Source of the DNA: Deltaproteobacteria bacterium Ga0077550
Lineage (GTDB): Bacteria > Myxococcota_A > Polyangia > Nannocystales > Nannocystaceae
NCBI GenBank assembly: GCA_001464385.1
Contig: LNFB01000239.1
Span: forward strand, 1 to 59,520
Direction of reading: 5' to 3'
Length of the DNA stretch: 59,520 nucleotides
Part shown: positions 27,431-37,277 of the stretch, piece by piece
Numbering within the stretch: position 1 is the first letter of the stretch
Layout of the letters: each line of letters opens with the position of its first letter
The notes under the pieces: model-generated
Database searches by the model: none
What the model was told of the DNA's origin: nothing
What the model saw: the letters and a program-made list of their open reading frames with translations, nothing else
Position numbers and translations under genes: made by a program

Positions 27431-29203
27431 ATGCCCGTTGTCCTCGACGAATCCACCGAGGCCAACCCGGCGCTGACCCCCGCGCCCGCCGAGGCGCCCG
27501 CTCCCGAGGCGACGCCCGCCAACGCGACACCGACCGAGGCGACGCCCGCCAACGCGACACCGACCGAGGCGACCCCCAGCGAGCCGACGCCGTTCGATGG
27601 GATCCCCGCGGCGCTGCGAAGGGCGATGCTCGCCCACGGGTTCGTCGATCTCACCGCGGTGCAGCGCGCGGTGCTGCAGCCGGAGGCCCGCGGTCGCAAC
27701 CTGCGGATCTCGTCGCAGACCGGCTCGGGCAAGACCGTCGCCCTCGGCATCGTGCTCGCCGACGACCTCCTGGATCCGGCCGCGTGCACCGGCACCCGCG
27801 CGCTCGTCGTGACGCCCACCCGCGAGCTCGCGACGCAGGTCCAGGGCGAGCTGCGGTGGTTGCTCGCCGGTCTCCCCCACGTGCGCGTCGAGGCCGTCAC
27901 CGGCGGCACCGACATGATCCGCGAGCGCCACGCGCTGCGCCGCGCCCCGACGATCATCGTCGCGACCCCGGGCCGCCTGCTCGACCACGTGCGTCGCGGG
28001 TCGGTCGACTGCAAGAACGTCCGGCACCTCGTCCTCGACGAGGCCGATCGCATGCTCGACATGGGCTTCCGCGAGGATCTCGAGGCGATCGTCGAGGCTG
28101 TGCCGGCCGATCGCCGCTCGCACCTGGTGTCGGCGACGTTCCCCGCCCAGGTCCGTCGGCTCGCCGACAAGGTCCAGGTCGACGCCGTCCACCTCCAGGG
28201 CACCGAACTCGGCGCCGCGAACGACGACATCGAGCACTCCGCGTCGCTCGTCGATCGCGGCGACACGTACGGCGCGATCGTCAACGCGCTGTTGCTCGGC
28301 CAAGGCGAGCGCGTCCTCGTGTTCGTCGAGCGGCGGGCCGACACCGCCGAGCTCGCCGATCGCCTCACCGCCGACGGCTTCGCCGTACAGGCGTTGTCGG
28401 GCGAGCTCAGCCAGTCGCAACGCACCCGCGCGCTCGAGGCCTTTCGCAGCGGCGTCGTCGACGTGCTGGTGTCGACCGACGTCGCCGCGCGCGGCCTCGA
28501 CGTCCCCGACATCTCCCTGGTGATCCAGGTCGACCTGCCCAAGGATCCCAACGACTACACCCACCGCAGCGGCCGCACCGGGCGCGCCGGTCGCAAGGGT
28601 CGGTCGCTGTTGCTGGTGCCGATCCGCGCGCAGCGACACGCCGCGTCGCTGCTCGCCGCCGCGAAGGTCGAGGTGGTGTGGCGACCGCTGCCGACCGCCG
28701 ACGAGATCCACGAGGCGCTCGGCGAGCGCACCCGTGCCCTCGTCAACGCCCGCCTGGGCGAGGCCGCCTCCACCCGCGGCCTCGCCCAGGCCGCCGAGCT
28801 GCTCGAGGGCCGCGACCCCGCGCAGGTCGTCGCGACCCTGCTGCAGCTCGCCGCACCGAAGCTGCCCTGCGCGCCCAAACAGGTGCGCAGCGTCACCGCC
28901 GACGCGGGTCGACGCCCGGCCGTCGCGGCCGCCCGCGCCAAGCACACGCGACACACCGGTCGGTTCATCCGCTTCTCGATCAACTGGGGTCACCGCAAGG
29001 GCGCGACCCCCAGCCGCCTCCTGTCGCACCTGTGTCGCCGCGGCGAGATCGACAGCGGCCTGGTCGGTGCCATCGAGATCGGACCCGGCTCGGCCACCTT
29101 CGAGGTCGCCGATCATGTGGCCGGGGGCTTCGAGCAGCGCGTGCGCGAGCCCGATCGCCGCGAGCCGTTGCTCCGGATCTCGCGGCAAGAGTCGACCGGC
29201 TGA
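27431..29203 (+). CDS. DEAD-box RNA helicase with DbpA-type RNA-binding domain
   Basis: 590 residues from ATG at 27431 (an in-frame GTG at 27413 would add six residues). The N-terminal 60 residues are Pro/Thr/Ala/Glu low complexity with a duplicated EATPANATPT motif. The helicase core has Walker A SSQTGSGKT, PTRELATQV, TPGRLLDH, LDEADRML, VSATFPAQ, STDVAARGLDVPD and HRSGRTGRAGR. The C-terminal region (FIRFSINWGHRKGATPSRLL...GAIEIGPGSATFEV) matches the DbpA/CsdA RNA-binding fold. The role is ATP-dependent RNA remodelling, likely ribosome assembly or cold response. It is cytoplasmic, unlike its neighbours. No obvious operon. Confidence 0.93.
   Translation: MPVVLDESTEANPALTPAPAEAPAPEATPANATPTEATPANATPTEATPSEPTPFDGIPAALRRAMLAHGFVDLTAVQRAVLQPEARGRNLRISSQTGSGKTVALGIVLADDLLDPAACTGTRALVVTPTRELATQVQGELRWLLAGLPHVRVEAVTGGTDMIRERHALRRAPTIIVATPGRLLDHVRRGSVDCKNVRHLVLDEADRMLDMGFREDLEAIVEAVPADRRSHLVSATFPAQVRRLADKVQVDAVHLQGTELGAANDDIEHSASLVDRGDTYGAIVNALLLGQGERVLVFVERRADTAELADRLTADGFAVQALSGELSQSQRTRALEAFRSGVVDVLVSTDVAARGLDVPDISLVIQVDLPKDPNDYTHRSGRTGRAGRKGRSLLLVPIRAQRHAASLLAAAKVEVVWRPLPTADEIHEALGERTRALVNARLGEAASTRGLAQAAELLEGRDPAQVVATLLQLAAPKLPCAPKQVRSVTADAGRRPAVAAARAKHTRHTGRFIRFSINWGHRKGATPSRLLSHLCRRGEIDSGLVGAIEIGPGSATFEVADHVAGGFEQRVREPDRREPLLRISRQESTG
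27506..27565 (+). repeat. 30-bp tandem repeat, two perfect copies, coding
   Basis: A 30-bp unit at 27506-27535 is repeated at 27536-27565 without change and is followed by the first bases of a third. It encodes EATPANATPT twice in the disordered N-terminus of the DEAD-box helicase. Confidence 0.9.
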
Positions 29204-29409
29204 CGGCACTGCCGAGCCGGCTCCAGTCGGCGACCTCGAGGCCCGCGCGACCTCGCGCGGCCCGACGCCGCCGCAGCGCGTCAGCGCGACCTAGCCACGC
29301 GCAGTTGCGGCCCGACCGCGCAATGCAATAAGGCGTGACCGCACGTTCCGGCTTGTCCGCCCTGCTCGCCCCCGCTACCGTGGTCGCTTCGGTGAGGCGA
29401 AGGCGCGCG

Positions 29410-30438
29410 ATGACGTTGGACGACGGGCGATGGATGCGGGTGGGCGTGGCGATCGCTTCGATCGCGATCGTCGGCTGTTCACCGGACGACTTCGGCATGG
29501 GGCTGGCGAGCTTCGGCTCGGGCTTCCCCGATCCGACGACGGGAACCCCGGAGGACACGGCGGGGAGCACCGACGGCTCCAGCGGGGGCTCGGCCGACGG
29601 CTCCGCGAGCGCGGATGGATCGTCATCGGCGGCCGAGGCCGGCACCGAGTCCACCCTCGACGGCAGCTCCGGCGCGAGCACCGACGCGACCGCCGAGGGC
29701 GGCTGCACGCCGAGCGCCGAGCTCTGCGATGGCATCGACAACGACTGCAACGGCACCGTCGACGACGACGACCCCGAGGGCGGCGAGGCCTGCGTCACCA
29801 ACAACCAGGGCATCTGCGCCGACGGGACGACCGAGTGCCAGGACGGCGAGCTCGTGTGCGTCCAGGACGTCGCGCAGGGCATCGAGAGCTGCAACGGACT
29901 CGACGACGACTGCGACGGCGTCGTCGACGACGGCGACCCGGGCGGCGGCTCCGCCTGCAACACCGGCCTGCTCGGCATCTGCAGCGCGGGCACGCAGACG
30001 TGCATCGGCGGCGCGCTGGCCTGCGAGCAGAACTCCGCCGCGGGCGGCGAGCTCTGCAACGACAGCCTCGACAACGACTGCGACGGCGCCGTCGACGACG
30101 GCTGCGCCGGCGCCTGCGCCCACGAGGAGTGCGAGATCGGCGTCGCGATGGACGACGCCTGCAGCCCCTGCGTGACCGCGGTCTGTGCCCTCGACGCCTT
30201 CTGCTGCACCACCTCGTGGGACAACATCTGCATCCTCGAGGTCGCCACCGAGTGCGGCGTCTTCTGCATCGGCACCTGCGGTCACTCGCCCTGCGAGGCC
30301 GGCACCACCCTCGTCGAGGGCTGCGACCCCGGCGGCTGCGTCAGCGAGGTCTGCCTCAACGACGCCTACTGCTGCGACACCGCGTGGGACGCCCTGTGCG
30401 TCGACGAGGTCGCGACCTACTGCGGCATCACCTGCTGA
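29410..30438 (+). CDS. MopE-like Cys-rich lipoprotein
   Basis: 342 residues from ATG at 29410, with GAGGCGAAGG upstream; a start at 29434 is also possible. Lipobox AIVGC, Cys23, is followed by a Gly/Ser/Asp/Thr linker. Three MopE-type modules follow: CDGIDNDCNGTVDDDD, CNGLDDDCDGVVDDG and CNDSLDNDCDGAVDDG. This pattern is annotated as a putative metal-binding motif in many deltaproteobacteria. The C-terminus holds two copies of a CC-x3-WD-x2-C module (FCCTTSWDNICILEVATEC and YCCDTAWDALCVDEVATYC). It is likely surface exposed, with Ca2+-binding acidic loops and disulfides. Function is unknown. Confidence 0.82.
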   Translation: MTLDDGRWMRVGVAIASIAIVGCSPDDFGMGLASFGSGFPDPTTGTPEDTAGSTDGSSGGSADGSASADGSSSAAEAGTESTLDGSSGASTDATAEGGCTPSAELCDGIDNDCNGTVDDDDPEGGEACVTNNQGICADGTTECQDGELVCVQDVAQGIESCNGLDDDCDGVVDDGDPGGGSACNTGLLGICSAGTQTCIGGALACEQNSAAGGELCNDSLDNDCDGAVDDGCAGACAHEECEIGVAMDDACSPCVTAVCALDAFCCTTSWDNICILEVATECGVFCIGTCGHSPCEAGTTLVEGCDPGGCVSEVCLNDAYCCDTAWDALCVDEVATYCGITC

Positions 30439-30515
30439 GGCGGTTCGCCCGTTCACGCGGGGGATCCGACCGCCGATCTGGCGCGCCCGCGGTCATCCGG
30501 CGCGGGTGAAGCCCC

Positions 30516-30530
30516 GACGCGTCACGCGTC
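30516..30530. other. 15-nt palindrome between convergent genes
   Basis: gacgcgt-c-acgcgtc overlaps the stop codon of the tatD gene. The neighbouring MopE-like gene converges from the left. It may help bidirectional termination, but no T-run is visible. Confidence 0.25.
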
Positions 30531-31328
30531 CGGCTGCGGGAGCTCGAAGAAGGCGCGCGCCGCCGCGGTCGTCTCGCGGGCGACCTCCTCGAGCGGCTTG
30601 CCGGCCGCGGCCGCGACGGCGCGGGCGACCTGCGGCAGCAAGCCGGGCTCGTTGCGGCGGTGCTTGGGCATCGGCTTCAGGTCGCGCGGCATCAGGTACG
30701 GCGCGTCGGTCTCGACCATCAAGCGGTCCGCGGGGATCCGCGGGACGAGCTCGCGCAGGTGGTGCCCGCGCCGCTCGTCGCAGATCCAACCGGTGATCCC
30801 GATGTACGCCCCGAGCTCGAGGTACGCGTCGAGCTCGTCCCCCGTCCCGGTGAAGCAGTGCACGACGAACCGCGACAGCGCGGCGCGGTGCTCCCGGAGG
30901 ATCGCGACGAAATCGGCGTGCGCCGCCCGCTCGTGGAGGAACACCGGCTTGCCGACCTCGATCGCGAGCGCGAGCTGGGCGGCGAACGCATCGCGCTGCG
31001 CCGGCCGCGGTGAGAAGTCGCGGTCGTAGTCGAGCCCGCACTCACCGGCTGCCACGCACCGAGGATCGGCGAGCACGCGACGCAGCGCCTCGATCGCCGC
31101 GTCGTCGCAGTCCTTGGCGTGGTGGGGATGGATGCCCGCGGTCGACCACATCCGCTGCGGCTTGCGCCGCGCGATCGCGAGGGCCGCCTCGCTGCTCTCG
31201 ACCGAGCTGCCGGTGACGACGATCCCGGCCAGGCCCGCCGCGAAGCCGCGGGCGATCACGTCGTCGAGGTCCCGGGCGAACGCCGAGTTCGCGAGGTTGG
31301 CTCCGATGTCGACCAGGGGCGCGTGCAT
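30522..31328 (-). CDS. tatD: TatD-family metal-dependent DNase
   Basis: 268 residues from ATG at 31328 (MHAPLVDIGANLANSAF). It follows the E. coli TatD pattern throughout: TGSSVESSEAALAIAR, WSTAGIHPHHAKD, AGECGLDYDRDFSPRPAQRD, VVHCFTGTGDELDAYLELG, IGITGWICDERRGHHLREL, and ETDAPYLMPRDLKPMPKHRR. It should be a cytoplasmic Mg2+-dependent 3'-5' nuclease of the amidohydrolase superfamily. It is the last gene of the minus-strand run, 37 nt after the metallophosphoesterase gene, and may share its transcript. Confidence 0.92.
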   Translation of the reverse strand: MHAPLVDIGANLANSAFARDLDDVIARGFAAGLAGIVVTGSSVESSEAALAIARRKPQRMWSTAGIHPHHAKDCDDAAIEALRRVLADPRCVAAGECGLDYDRDFSPRPAQRDAFAAQLALAIEVGKPVFLHERAAHADFVAILREHRAALSRFVVHCFTGTGDELDAYLELGAYIGITGWICDERRGHHLRELVPRIPADRLMVETDAPYLMPRDLKPMPKHRRNEPGLLPQVARAVAAAAGKPLEEVARETTAAARAFFELPQPDA

Positions 31329-31365
31329 GGGCGGGCCGGAGGGTAGCACCGCGACCGCCCAGGCT

Positions 31366-32556
<1,191 letters not shown>

Positions 32557-32566
32557 GGCCTCCCGG

Positions 32567-33595
32567 TTAGTTGGCGCCCGCGTCGAGGACGTTGGCGAGG
32601 TCGGCGGCGACCTCGGCTGCGAGCGCGCGCTGCAGCTTGACCAGCCCGCGCGTGTGCTCGCTGCTGGCGTACCACTGGTCCTCGCCGTCGTCGTCGTAGC
32701 CGCGCTTGACGGCGACCGTGATCTCCTTGCGATCCGTCGTACGCACGCGGAACGAGAACACGTCCTCGAGCTGGCCGGGGTTGTCGGTCGCCTGCACGTA
32801 GCCCGACGCGCGCATGCGCAGCGCCTTGTCGATCCACGCCGCCGCGGCGTCGTTCTTCGTCGTCGATCCGACCGTCGACCAGTAGACCGCCTCGGCGTCG
32901 TCGGGGTTGTGCTGCTCGAACTCGGCCGTGGCCTCGCCGCCCTGCACCGCCAGCCCGGAGATGGCCTTGGTCTCGACGCCGACGAGCTCCCGATCGGGCA
33001 GGCTCTGCTTGCCGCTCTGGAGCGGCCGGATCACCTTGGCGTCGACGACGTACACCTTGCCGCTCGCGACCTCGCGAACATAGACGTTGGCCCCGCCATA
33101 CACGTTACCGCCGATCTCGTAGACCGAAGGCTCGCGCCCGGTCCGGACGATCTCGAGCGTGGCCTCGGGCTCGGCGAGGCCGAGCTCCGCGAGCTTCTCG
33201 TCGGTGATGCCGTCGAGCTGGCGCTTGGCGCGGAACGGCATCAGGCCGTCGAGCGCCGCGGTGCCGTTCTTGCCCGCCTTGAACTCCGAGATGGCGCCGT
33301 CGTCCTTGGGCGGCGCGTGGGGGTTCTCGGGCTCGGCCGTCTCGGCCGGCTCGGGTTCGGTCGACAGCGGCTCGGCGCGCACCCAGCCGTACCGACCGAG
33401 CGCGTCGGTCTTCATCTCGACGACGAGGTCGAGCTTCTCGGAGCGGTAGTGGACGCGCTCGAGCTCATCGGCCTCGCCGGCGAGCACGACCACGTTCTCG
33501 CCGGTCTCGACCTCGCCGGGCGCGGTCCAGACCCGATAGGCCCCGCCCAGCGCGACGGCCAGCAGCACCCCGTACACGATGACTTGACGCCTCAT
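32567..33595 (-). CDS. DUF4340-type exported/membrane-anchored protein
   Basis: 342 residues starting MRRQVIVYGVLLAVALGGAYR, a single N-terminal anchor or signal. The rest is exported: a charged linker with EPEPAETAEPENPHAPP, then a domain with LAELGLAEPEATLEIVRTG and VYVVDAKVIRPL, which fits DUF4340. This family typically follows GldG-like genes in ABC-2 clusters and probably works with them at the membrane surface. Its ATG overlaps the upstream GldG-like stop as ATGA, so the two should be translationally coupled. Confidence 0.85.
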   Translation of the reverse strand: MRRQVIVYGVLLAVALGGAYRVWTAPGEVETGENVVVLAGEADELERVHYRSEKLDLVVEMKTDALGRYGWVRAEPLSTEPEPAETAEPENPHAPPKDDGAISEFKAGKNGTAALDGLMPFRAKRQLDGITDEKLAELGLAEPEATLEIVRTGREPSVYEIGGNVYGGANVYVREVASGKVYVVDAKVIRPLQSGKQSLPDRELVGVETKAISGLAVQGGEATAEFEQHNPDDAEAVYWSTVGSTTKNDAAAAWIDKALRMRASGYVQATDNPGQLEDVFSFRVRTTDRKEITVAVKRGYDDDGEDQWYASSEHTRGLVKLQRALAAEVAADLANVLDAGAN

Positions 33596-35499
33596 CGCAC
33601 ACCTCCACGGCGGCGCAGCCGCATGCGGATGCCGCCGAGCAACAGCACCCCGAACGGGATGCCGAGCACCGTCATGTAGAACCAGGTCGTCTGGCCCTCC
33701 TTGGTGTGTTCGATCTTCACGTCTTCTTCGGTCTCCGTGGTCCCCGACAGCGCCTCGGCCCCGATGAGCCAGTTGATGCCGTCATCGGCGAAGCGCTGGT
33801 TGCCGAGGTTGCCGATGCCCAGGTCCGAGAAGATCGAGGCGTCGGCGGTGACGATGGCGCGCCACGGCGCCGCGTCCGTACCGCCCTCGATCGCGGCCAC
33901 GAGGTTCCGCGCGCTCTTCGACTCGCCTGCATCGGCCTCGTACTCGCCGTCGAGATCGAGGTCGGCCCAGACGACCGCCAACGACCGCACCGTGAAGGTG
34001 ACCTTGCTGGTGTGCTCGTCGACCTCCTCGAGGTAGCCGGCCGCCGGCGTGAACAGCACGTTCTTCTCGGCGCGCTCGCCCAGCGTGATCGTCGACGGGT
34101 GCTGGGTGAACGCGTCGGTGACGAGGTTCAGCCGATCGAGCTTGTTGTGCGACAGGGGCACGATGCCCTGCTCGGACGCCAGCACGCCGTCGCCCATCTC
34201 GACCCCGAGGTAGGCGAGCAGCTCGTCCATCGGGTCAGTGCCGACCAGCTGCTCGCGCCCGATCGCGGGCTCCATCGCCACGAGGATCGAGCCGCCGGAG
34301 TCCACGTGGGCCTTCAGCGCGTCGACCTCGGCCTGCTGGAGCTGCTTCATCGGCCCGAGGACCGCGACCAAGTCGGCGTCGTCGGGGACCTTCTGCGCGA
34401 GACCGTCGGCGATGCCGAGGGTCTTGACCTTGAAGCCGAGCTGCTTGAGCCGGCTCTTGAGCGCGGTGATCTGCCGGTCGACCGCGCCCTGCGATCCACC
34501 CTCCCAGGTCAGCTCGCCGTGGCCGGTGGTGAAGTACGCGACGCGCTCGCCGTGGCCCAGCTCGCGGAGGATCGTCTGCACCTCGCCGTCGAGCTTCTTG
34601 AGCGTGCGCTTGGCCTTCTCGAGATCGGTCGCGACCTTGAGCGTGCGCGTGACGGGCTTGGGCTTGGCCGGATCCTCCTCGGGCTTGGCCTCGGCCGCCT
34701 TCGCGTCGTCCTCCGGCAGCACCGCGTCGAGGTCGACCTCACCCTGCGTGATGGTGACGACGCCGTTGTCGCGGACCGCCAGCGCCTTGGCCAGGCGCGG
34801 CTCCGCGGCCTGATCGATCAGCTCGACGGTGACGTTCGGCCCCTCGAGCTTCTCGAAGTACGCCCGCAGCTCCTGGGCGACGTCGGACGAGGGCGGCATG
34901 AAGATGCGCACGTGCACCGGCTGCTCGAGCGACGACACGATCGCCAGTGTCGCGGTGCCGGGCTCGGCGGTCTTGAAGTACGCCAGGTCCCAGCGCTCGT
35001 TCTTCTTGGTCGCGATGAAGTTGACCGGGAACACCAGGGCGATGCCCAGGGCGGCGACCACCCCGTGGCCGGCCATGTCGCGGATGCGACGGGTCGGCAT
35101 CATCACCGGCGAGCTGACGATCGCGTAGTCGACCACCAGCATCGGCACGGTGCCGAGCAGCCACACGATCGGCCACAGCGAGCGCCAGACCCCGAGCCAG
35201 CGATCCTCGGCCTGGGCGTCCAGGGTGAGCCCGCGGACCACCGTCTCGGTGGTCGCGACGTACATCACAAGCGACGCCAGACCGACGACCAGGCACGTCA
35301 TCGCCACGCGGTGGCCGAAGCGCTGGCCCTCGTCGGTGGCGCCGCGGAGGCCCCGCAGGCGCACCACGGCGCCGAACAGCACCGCGACCAGGCCCGCGAC
35401 GCTGACGAACCACTGCGGTCCGTCGTGACCGTCGAGCAGCCGCTGCCCGATGAACAACCCCGCCATGCCGGCGAGGTACGACAATGCCGAGACGCTCAT
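33592..35499 (-). CDS. GldG-like protein (ABC-type uncharacterised transport system)
   Basis: 635 residues from ATG at 35499. The N-terminus has about five hydrophobic segments (for example YLAGMAGLFIGQRLL, VAMTCLVVGLASLVMYV). The middle domain is a GldG/ABC_transp_aux type: MPPSSDVAQELRAYFEKLEG, VAYFTTGHGELTWEGG, LVAVLGPMKQLQQAEVDALK, HVDSGGSILVAMEPAIG. An inserted Lys/Glu/Pro-rich stretch (EDDAKAAEAKPEEDPAKPKP) lies near residue 255. A C-terminal membrane segment is followed by RMRLRRRGG. It is coupled by ATGA overlaps to both the upstream permease and the downstream DUF4340 gene. In this family the protein assists an ABC-2 transporter; direct gliding function is not implied. Confidence 0.88.
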   Translation of the reverse strand: MSVSALSYLAGMAGLFIGQRLLDGHDGPQWFVSVAGLVAVLFGAVVRLRGLRGATDEGQRFGHRVAMTCLVVGLASLVMYVATTETVVRGLTLDAQAEDRWLGVWRSLWPIVWLLGTVPMLVVDYAIVSSPVMMPTRRIRDMAGHGVVAALGIALVFPVNFIATKKNERWDLAYFKTAEPGTATLAIVSSLEQPVHVRIFMPPSSDVAQELRAYFEKLEGPNVTVELIDQAAEPRLAKALAVRDNGVVTITQGEVDLDAVLPEDDAKAAEAKPEEDPAKPKPVTRTLKVATDLEKAKRTLKKLDGEVQTILRELGHGERVAYFTTGHGELTWEGGSQGAVDRQITALKSRLKQLGFKVKTLGIADGLAQKVPDDADLVAVLGPMKQLQQAEVDALKAHVDSGGSILVAMEPAIGREQLVGTDPMDELLAYLGVEMGDGVLASEQGIVPLSHNKLDRLNLVTDAFTQHPSTITLGERAEKNVLFTPAAGYLEEVDEHTSKVTFTVRSLAVVWADLDLDGEYEADAGESKSARNLVAAIEGGTDAAPWRAIVTADASIFSDLGIGNLGNQRFADDGINWLIGAEALSGTTETEEDVKIEHTKEGQTTWFYMTVLGIPFGVLLLGGIRMRLRRRGGVR

Positions 35500-36221
35500 C
35501 GCCACCTCCTGCCGGCCATGAACCGGCTGGCCAGCATCAGGAACACGAAACAGATCGAGAGATAGAACACGACGTCGTCGACGTTGATCTGCCCGCGCAT
35601 GAACCCGCGGTAGTGCCGATCGAACAGCGAGAAGTACGAGAACACGTCGACGAGCGGCGGCTCGGCGACCTTCGCCAGCAGCCACATCACCAGGAACGCC
35701 ACCGTGATGACCACGGACACGAACCCCGCCACGAGCTGCGAGCGCGAGATGGCGCTGGCGAAGGTGCCGATCGCCGCGACGGACGCCGCGACCAGCAGCA
35801 GCCCGGTGTACCCGGCGAAGATGTGCCCGTACGACACCTTGCCGTTCACGAACACCAACGCCGGCATGTACATCGTCGCCAGCACCATGGTCGCGAGCAC
35901 GACCATCGCCGACAGGTACTTGCCGCCGATGAGCTGCCACGCGCCGAGCGGCGACGAATCGATCAGCACGATGGTGCCGGTCTGCCGCTCCTCGGCGACC
36001 AGGCGCATCGTCAGCAGGATCGACGCGATGACGGTGGTGCCGAACGAGAAGTAGAAGAACTCCTCGATCACCTTGGAGCTGTACTTCGGCTGGTTGCCCA
36101 GCGCGAAGGCGTTGAACAGCAACCCGTCGATGACGAGGACCGCGGCGATGACCGCGTAGCCCCAGTACGAGTTGAGATAGGCCGCCAATTCGCGGCGGGC
36201 CACCAGCAGCATGCCTCTCAT
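35496..36221 (-). CDS. ABC-2 family permease
   Basis: 241 residues with six hydrophobic segments, starting MRGMLLVARRELAAYLNSYWG, the usual beginning of ABC-2 permeases of this type. Motifs include EERQTGTIVLIDSSPLGAWQ, the conserved coupling element after TM2. It pairs with the ATPase upstream, whose stop it overlaps as ATGA, and with the GldG-like protein downstream. Together they form a GldA-GldF-GldG-type unit. The transported substrate is unknown. Confidence 0.9.
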   Translation of the reverse strand: MRGMLLVARRELAAYLNSYWGYAVIAAVLVIDGLLFNAFALGNQPKYSSKVIEEFFYFSFGTTVIASILLTMRLVAEERQTGTIVLIDSSPLGAWQLIGGKYLSAMVVLATMVLATMYMPALVFVNGKVSYGHIFAGYTGLLLVAASVAAIGTFASAISRSQLVAGFVSVVITVAFLVMWLLAKVAEPPLVDVFSYFSLFDRHYRGFMRGQINVDDVVFYLSICFVFLMLASRFMAGRRWR

Positions 36222-37222
36222 GCGTCGGCCTCCTTCGGATCGTGCGACTCACGCCCTTGCGGCGTGCGCAACTGCTTGCTCTCCAGCGCGGCGGGTGCCC
36301 CCGCGGCGCGGGTGAGCTCGAGGAAGATCTGCTCGAGCTCCCCCATCGAGTCCTGGATCTGGCGCACGCCGAGCCCGGCGTCGACCAGCTCCTTCACGAA
36401 CGCCTCGCGCTTGTCGCCGCGCAGCGTCACCGCGATGTCGACCAGCTCGCCGTTGGCGGTGAGCTCGTAGCCGTCGACCAGCTCGCTCTTGCCGAGCAGC
36501 TCCTCGCACGCCCCGAGCTTGCCGCGCACCACCACCGCCAGCCGAGCGCCGTCGCCCAGCGATCCCGAGAGCTGGGCCTCGGTGCCCTCGGCGACGATGC
36601 GGCCGCGGTGGATCACGAGGATGCGATCCACCGTCTGGGCGATCTCGGACAGGATGTGCGAGCTGATGAGCACGGTCGCGAACGACTTGAGCGCGCGGAC
36701 GACCTTGCGCATCTCGACGATCTGCCGCGGATCCAACCCGCTGATCGGCTCGTCGAGGATCACCACCGACGGCTTGTGGATGATCGCCTGCGCGATGCCG
36801 ACGCGCTTGCGGTAGCCGTGCGACAGCTCGCCGATGACCGCGTTCGCGGTGTCGGTGAGCTGGCAGGTCTCCATGACCTTGGGCAGCTCGGCCTCGACCT
36901 CGGCCCGCGTGCAGCCCTTGACCTGCCCCACCCAGCGCAGGAACTCCGCGACCCGCATCTCGCGGTACAGCGGTGGATCCTCGGGCAGGAAGCCGATGCG
37001 CCGGCGCAGCGCGTCGGGAGCGAGCGTGGCGTCGATCCCCCCGACGCGCACCGTGCCGGCGCTGGGCATCTGCAGGCCGGCGAGCACCCGCAGCATCGTC
37101 GACTTGCCGGCGCCGTTGAGGCCGAGGAAACCGACGATCTCGCGGTCCTCGATCTTGAACGAGGCGTCCCGTACGGCGGGAAAGCTGCCGTAGTAGCGCG
37201 TGAGTCCTTGGACTTCGATCAC
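36218..37222 (-). CDS. ABC transporter ATPase (GldA-like)
   Basis: 334 residues from ATG at 37222. Walker A is GLNGAGKST, the signature is ELSHGYRKRVGIAQ, Walker B is VVILDEPISGLDP, and the switch His is in LISSHILSE. After the ATPase a C-terminal extension of about 100 residues (QIQDSMGELEQIFLELT) is common in the ABC-2/GldA subfamily. It energises the permease whose start it overlaps by four bases. The gene heads the run of ATGA-coupled genes. A 55-nt gap separates it from the upstream SDR gene on the same strand, so transcription could start at either. Confidence 0.93.
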   Translation of the reverse strand: MIEVQGLTRYYGSFPAVRDASFKIEDREIVGFLGLNGAGKSTMLRVLAGLQMPSAGTVRVGGIDATLAPDALRRRIGFLPEDPPLYREMRVAEFLRWVGQVKGCTRAEVEAELPKVMETCQLTDTANAVIGELSHGYRKRVGIAQAIIHKPSVVILDEPISGLDPRQIVEMRKVVRALKSFATVLISSHILSEIAQTVDRILVIHRGRIVAEGTEAQLSGSLGDGARLAVVVRGKLGACEELLGKSELVDGYELTANGELVDIAVTLRGDKREAFVKELVDAGLGVRQIQDSMGELEQIFLELTRAAGAPAALESKQLRTPQGRESHDPKEADA

Positions 37223-37277
37223 GTGTCCTCCGAAGTGAGTCGGGGCCCTGGCGTCAGGGCAATCATCCGAGATTGGA

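Noticed and set aside
27506..27565. Possible CRISPR-like repeat
   Set aside because: The 30-bp units are directly adjacent with no spacer, lie inside a coding frame and translate to EATPANATPT.
28980..30275. A Ser/Pro/Gln-rich minus-strand frame opposite the MopE-like gene
   Set aside because: It is the complement of Asp/Cys/Gly-rich codons. The plus strand has regular CDGIDNDCNG repeats and a signal peptide.
36218..37222. Gliding-motility assignment for the GldA-like ATPase cluster
   Set aside because: GldA/GldF/GldG-type genes occur in many non-gliding bacteria, and no other gliding gene is present, so only the family resemblance is claimed.
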